Assembly (NCBI RefSeq): GCF_900107045.1
Contig: NZ_FNON01000001.1
Location: 1,426,001 to 1,490,000, forward strand
Direction: 5' to 3'
Source of the DNA: Amycolatopsis xylanica
GTDB taxonomy: Bacteria > Actinomycetota > Actinomycetes > Mycobacteriales > Pseudonocardiaceae
DNA: 64,000 bases
A model generated the notes under the pieces. The model was not told the origin of the DNA. It ran no database searches and worked only from the letters and a program-made list of their open reading frames with translations. The position numbers and the translations under genes are program-made. Shown in pieces: positions 62,026-64,000 of this stretch (position 1 is the first letter of the stretch; each line of letters starts with the position of its first letter).

Positions 62026-63614
62026 CACGCCACCGCCCGGTCGATCAAATGCAGCCTGCCGAGTGTCGCGGTGAGCTCGCCGAGCGGGCCCTTCGCCGCG
62101 AGGTAACCGTCAGGGCGGATCAGCGCGTACTGGCCGTCCTGCAGCCCGAGTTCCGCCCGCAGCGTGCCGCCGGGATCCGCGAGCGCGCCGGGGCCCCGGT
62201 CGCCGAGCGCCGACACCGACCGCACCGAAACCGCTTGGCCGTAGCCACGGCCGACCGTCTCGAGCAGCTCGTCTTCCGCACAGGCGAGCAGTGTCCAGCG
62301 CGGATCGGTGAACTCGGCGCACATCGCGCGCCAGCCCGCGCTGGTCCGCTCGGTCTCACCGTCGCAGCCGACCCGGTCGCCCGGCGCGATCGCTCCGGGC
62401 GCGCCGGAGGGCACGGTCAGCTGACTGTCCACATAGTTCAGTGCCAGCCCGGACATGACCTTCTGCACCTTGCCCTCGACGCGCCGCTTCACCCCGCCCA
62501 GTCCATTGAGGAGGGTGGTGCCGACCGGCAGCAGCGCGCTGACGGCCGCCTCCCGCAGCGCCACCAGCCGGGTCGCGGTCTTGGTCGAGCCGAGCAGCGC
62601 CTCGCCGATCGGCACCCGCTCCGCGCTGTAGCTGTCGAGCAGCGCCTCGTCGGCGTGCCCCCTGATCACGTCCGCGAGTTTCCATGCCAGGTTGTGCGCG
62701 TCCTGCACCCCGGTGTTCATGCCCTGGCCGGAGGCCGGGCTGTGGACATGCGCCGCGTCGCCCGCGACGAAGCAGCGGCCAACCCGCATCCGCTCGACCA
62801 TCCGCTGCCGGATGGTGAACACCGAGACCCAGCTCGGCGTGCGCACGGTGGCCGGTTTTCCCAGCCCTGCCGTGATCTTCGCGGCGAAGCGGGCGGCGAT
62901 CGCGTCCGGATCGTCCGCGCCGTCGACGTCGACGGTGTCCAGCAGCCGCCATTTGCCCGGCGCGGGGAACGGGACCAGCATGATCGTGCCCTGGCCGGTG
63001 TGCATCCAGTGCAGGCTGTCGCGCGGCAGGTCGGCGTCGACGATCGCGTCGGCGATCAGCCAAGTCTCCGAGGACTCGCCGGCCAGCCGCAGGCCGAGCC
63101 GGTCACGGACGACGCTGTGCGCGCCGTCCGCGCCGATCAGCCAGGGCACGGAAAGCTCCTCCGCGGTCCCGTCGGCATGTCGCAGCCGGACGTCGGCCCG
63201 GTCGGCGTGGCCGCTCAGGTCCTCCAGCGCGACACCCCATTCCACCTCGACGCCGGATTTCGCCAGCCTGGCGCGGAGAATCTCCTCGGTGATCACCTGA
63301 TCGACCTGGAGGGTGAACGGGAATCGCGTCGGCAGCGCGGAGAAGTTGGTGCCGAGCCTGGTCAGCGCCCGGCCGAGCCGGTGCACGGTGAACCCGTCGA
63401 CCCGCTGGCCGCGCTCGAGCACCTCGTCGAGCAGGCCCATCTGGTGGTAGACCTCGAGCGCGCGGGCGTGCGTCGCGGTGGCCCGGCTGGTGACCGCTGG
63501 GCCGTCCGCGCGGTCGATCACCCTGACCTCGATGTCGCGCCGCAGCAGCTCGTGCGCGGCGGTGAGGCCGACCGGTCCGGCGCCGACCACGAGCACCGCT
63601 GGGGAGCCGTCCAT
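62025..63614 (-). CDS. FAD-dependent aromatic monooxygenase 2
   Basis: 529 residues from ATG at 63614, with GGAAGGGAA upstream. VLVVGAGPVGLTAAHEL, LIGADGAHSVVRDRL and VAGDAAHVHSPASGQGMN are the three flavin motifs of class A hydroxylases, and a thioredoxin-like C-terminal region follows. Similar to OxyE/OxyS- or PgaE-type enzymes. It hydroxylates the polyketide ring system with NADPH and oxygen. First gene of the operon with the cyclase and transacylase, divergent from the acyl-CoA ligase. Confidence 0.92.
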   Translation of the reverse strand: MDGSPAVLVVGAGPVGLTAAHELLRRDIEVRVIDRADGPAVTSRATATHARALEVYHQMGLLDEVLERGQRVDGFTVHRLGRALTRLGTNFSALPTRFPFTLQVDQVITEEILRARLAKSGVEVEWGVALEDLSGHADRADVRLRHADGTAEELSVPWLIGADGAHSVVRDRLGLRLAGESSETWLIADAIVDADLPRDSLHWMHTGQGTIMLVPFPAPGKWRLLDTVDVDGADDPDAIAARFAAKITAGLGKPATVRTPSWVSVFTIRQRMVERMRVGRCFVAGDAAHVHSPASGQGMNTGVQDAHNLAWKLADVIRGHADEALLDSYSAERVPIGEALLGSTKTATRLVALREAAVSALLPVGTTLLNGLGGVKRRVEGKVQKVMSGLALNYVDSQLTVPSGAPGAIAPGDRVGCDGETERTSAGWRAMCAEFTDPRWTLLACAEDELLETVGRGYGQAVSVRSVSALGDRGPGALADPGGTLRAELGLQDGQYALIRPDGYLAAKGPLGELTATLGRLHLIDRAVA

Positions 63615-63706
63615 GAGAATTCCCTTCCATGCCACCGCGAGTGATCCCGCACGGCATGCTTTCCCGGCACGCTCGACGCTCGCCGGACCCGTGCTGGAGC
63701 GCCGCG

Positions 63707-63746
63707 TCGACCGTCGCTCCAAGCAGGCTCAAGACAGCGCTGAGCG
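63707..63746. promoter_or_regulatory. SARP box between monooxygenase 2 and the acyl-CoA ligase
   Basis: TCGACCG-N4-TCCAAGC-N4-TCAAGAC-N4-CTGAGCG, four units with an 11-bp period; the last is weak. It lies 64 nt before the ligase start and 93 nt from the monooxygenase start. Confidence 0.65.
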
Positions 63747-63809
63747 CGACGGGGCAGCCTCATCGCCGGACCGGGCTGTTTCCGGCGAGCGCAGGAAGGA
63801 TCGGCGACG

Positions 63810-64000
63810 ATGACAATGAGCGTGTCCGACACCGAGGCAGGCCGGATCTGGTCGGGCCCGCCGCTGGCGACGATCTCCGGGCTGCTCGGCGGGCCACGGG
63901 TGGACGACCTGCTCACCAGGGCCGCCGAGCGGGTGCCGGGCAAGGCCGCGCTGGTCACCGCGGACCGCGGCCTCACCTACGCCGAACTCGACGCCGAGGT
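63810..64000 (+). CDS. AMP-dependent acyl-CoA synthetase/ligase, 3'-truncated by window edge
   Basis: Only the first 63 residues are inside the window, from ATG with AGGAAGGA upstream. LLTRAAERVPGKAALV and DRGLTYAELDAEV match the N-terminal region of ANL-superfamily ligases. A homolog (OxyH) is part of the oxytetracycline cluster. It may activate a starter or acyl donor, possibly the one used by the KAS III-like acyltransferase. The catalytic motifs lie outside, so the function is provisional. The cluster clearly continues to the right. Confidence 0.75.
   Translation, partial: MTMSVSDTEAGRIWSGPPLATISGLLGGPRVDDLLTRAAERVPGKAALVTADRGLTYAELDAE

Overview
The window is high-GC actinobacterial DNA (GC- or C/G-ending codons nearly throughout, GTG/TTG starts, AGGAGG-like ribosome sites). 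Gene content (paired GH92 mannosidases, a 329-residue malate dehydrogenase, a type II polyketide cluster) suggests a Pseudonocardiaceae member such as Amycolatopsis. That placement is inference. No tRNA, rRNA, CRISPR or insertion sequence was seen.

Region 1 (1-12127) looks like ordinary chromosome: two GH92 alpha-mannosidase genes (the first cut by the left edge), an FUSC-type membrane protein, malate dehydrogenase, and an orphan LuxR-type response regulator whose receiver has lost the phosphoacceptor Asp. Three of six copies of a ~50-bp intergenic palindrome lie here.

Region 2 (12141 to beyond 64000) is one large biosynthetic gene cluster for a heavily glycosylated aromatic polyketide. The core operon (26218-20554) encodes a RfbD-like reductase, KS-alpha, KS-beta, ACP and an AsnB-type amidotransferase, the same KS-KS-ACP-amidotransferase order as oxyABCD of oxytetracycline. 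A ketoreductase, two di-domain aromatase/cyclases, a PF04199 cyclase, a malonyl transferase-like protein, two FAD monooxygenases, an LLM flavoenzyme, a SnoaL-like protein, three O-methyltransferases and the start of an acyl-CoA ligase lie further right. An amide-primed tetracycline- or cervimycin-like aglycone is the best guess. Deoxysugar genes (rmlA, rmlB, 2,3-dehydratase, 3-ketoreductase, RfbH/E1-type 3-dehydratase, 3,5-epimerase-like, and three candidate reductases/epimerases plus an aldo/keto reductase) point to 2,6-dideoxy and 2,3,6-trideoxy sugars. No amino-sugar aminotransferase is visible.

The outstanding feature is 14 intact GT1-family glycosyltransferases, in three paralog groups with clear tandem expansion, plus a KAS III-like enzyme with a Cys-His-Asp triad of the kind used by sugar-acylating CerJ. 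Together they suggest an aglycone carrying long, possibly acylated, deoxy-oligosaccharides.

Regulation is readable. A SARP activator is encoded at 26369-27202, and heptamer repeats with an 11-bp period (TCGAnnn-N4-T[C/G][G/A]Annn type) occur in 11 promoter regions of the cluster, usually 24-93 nt before a start codon. A TetR/MFS pair has its own operator-like palindrome, also found before rmlB. Convergent gene pairs are separated by perfect hairpins or by the resident palindrome.
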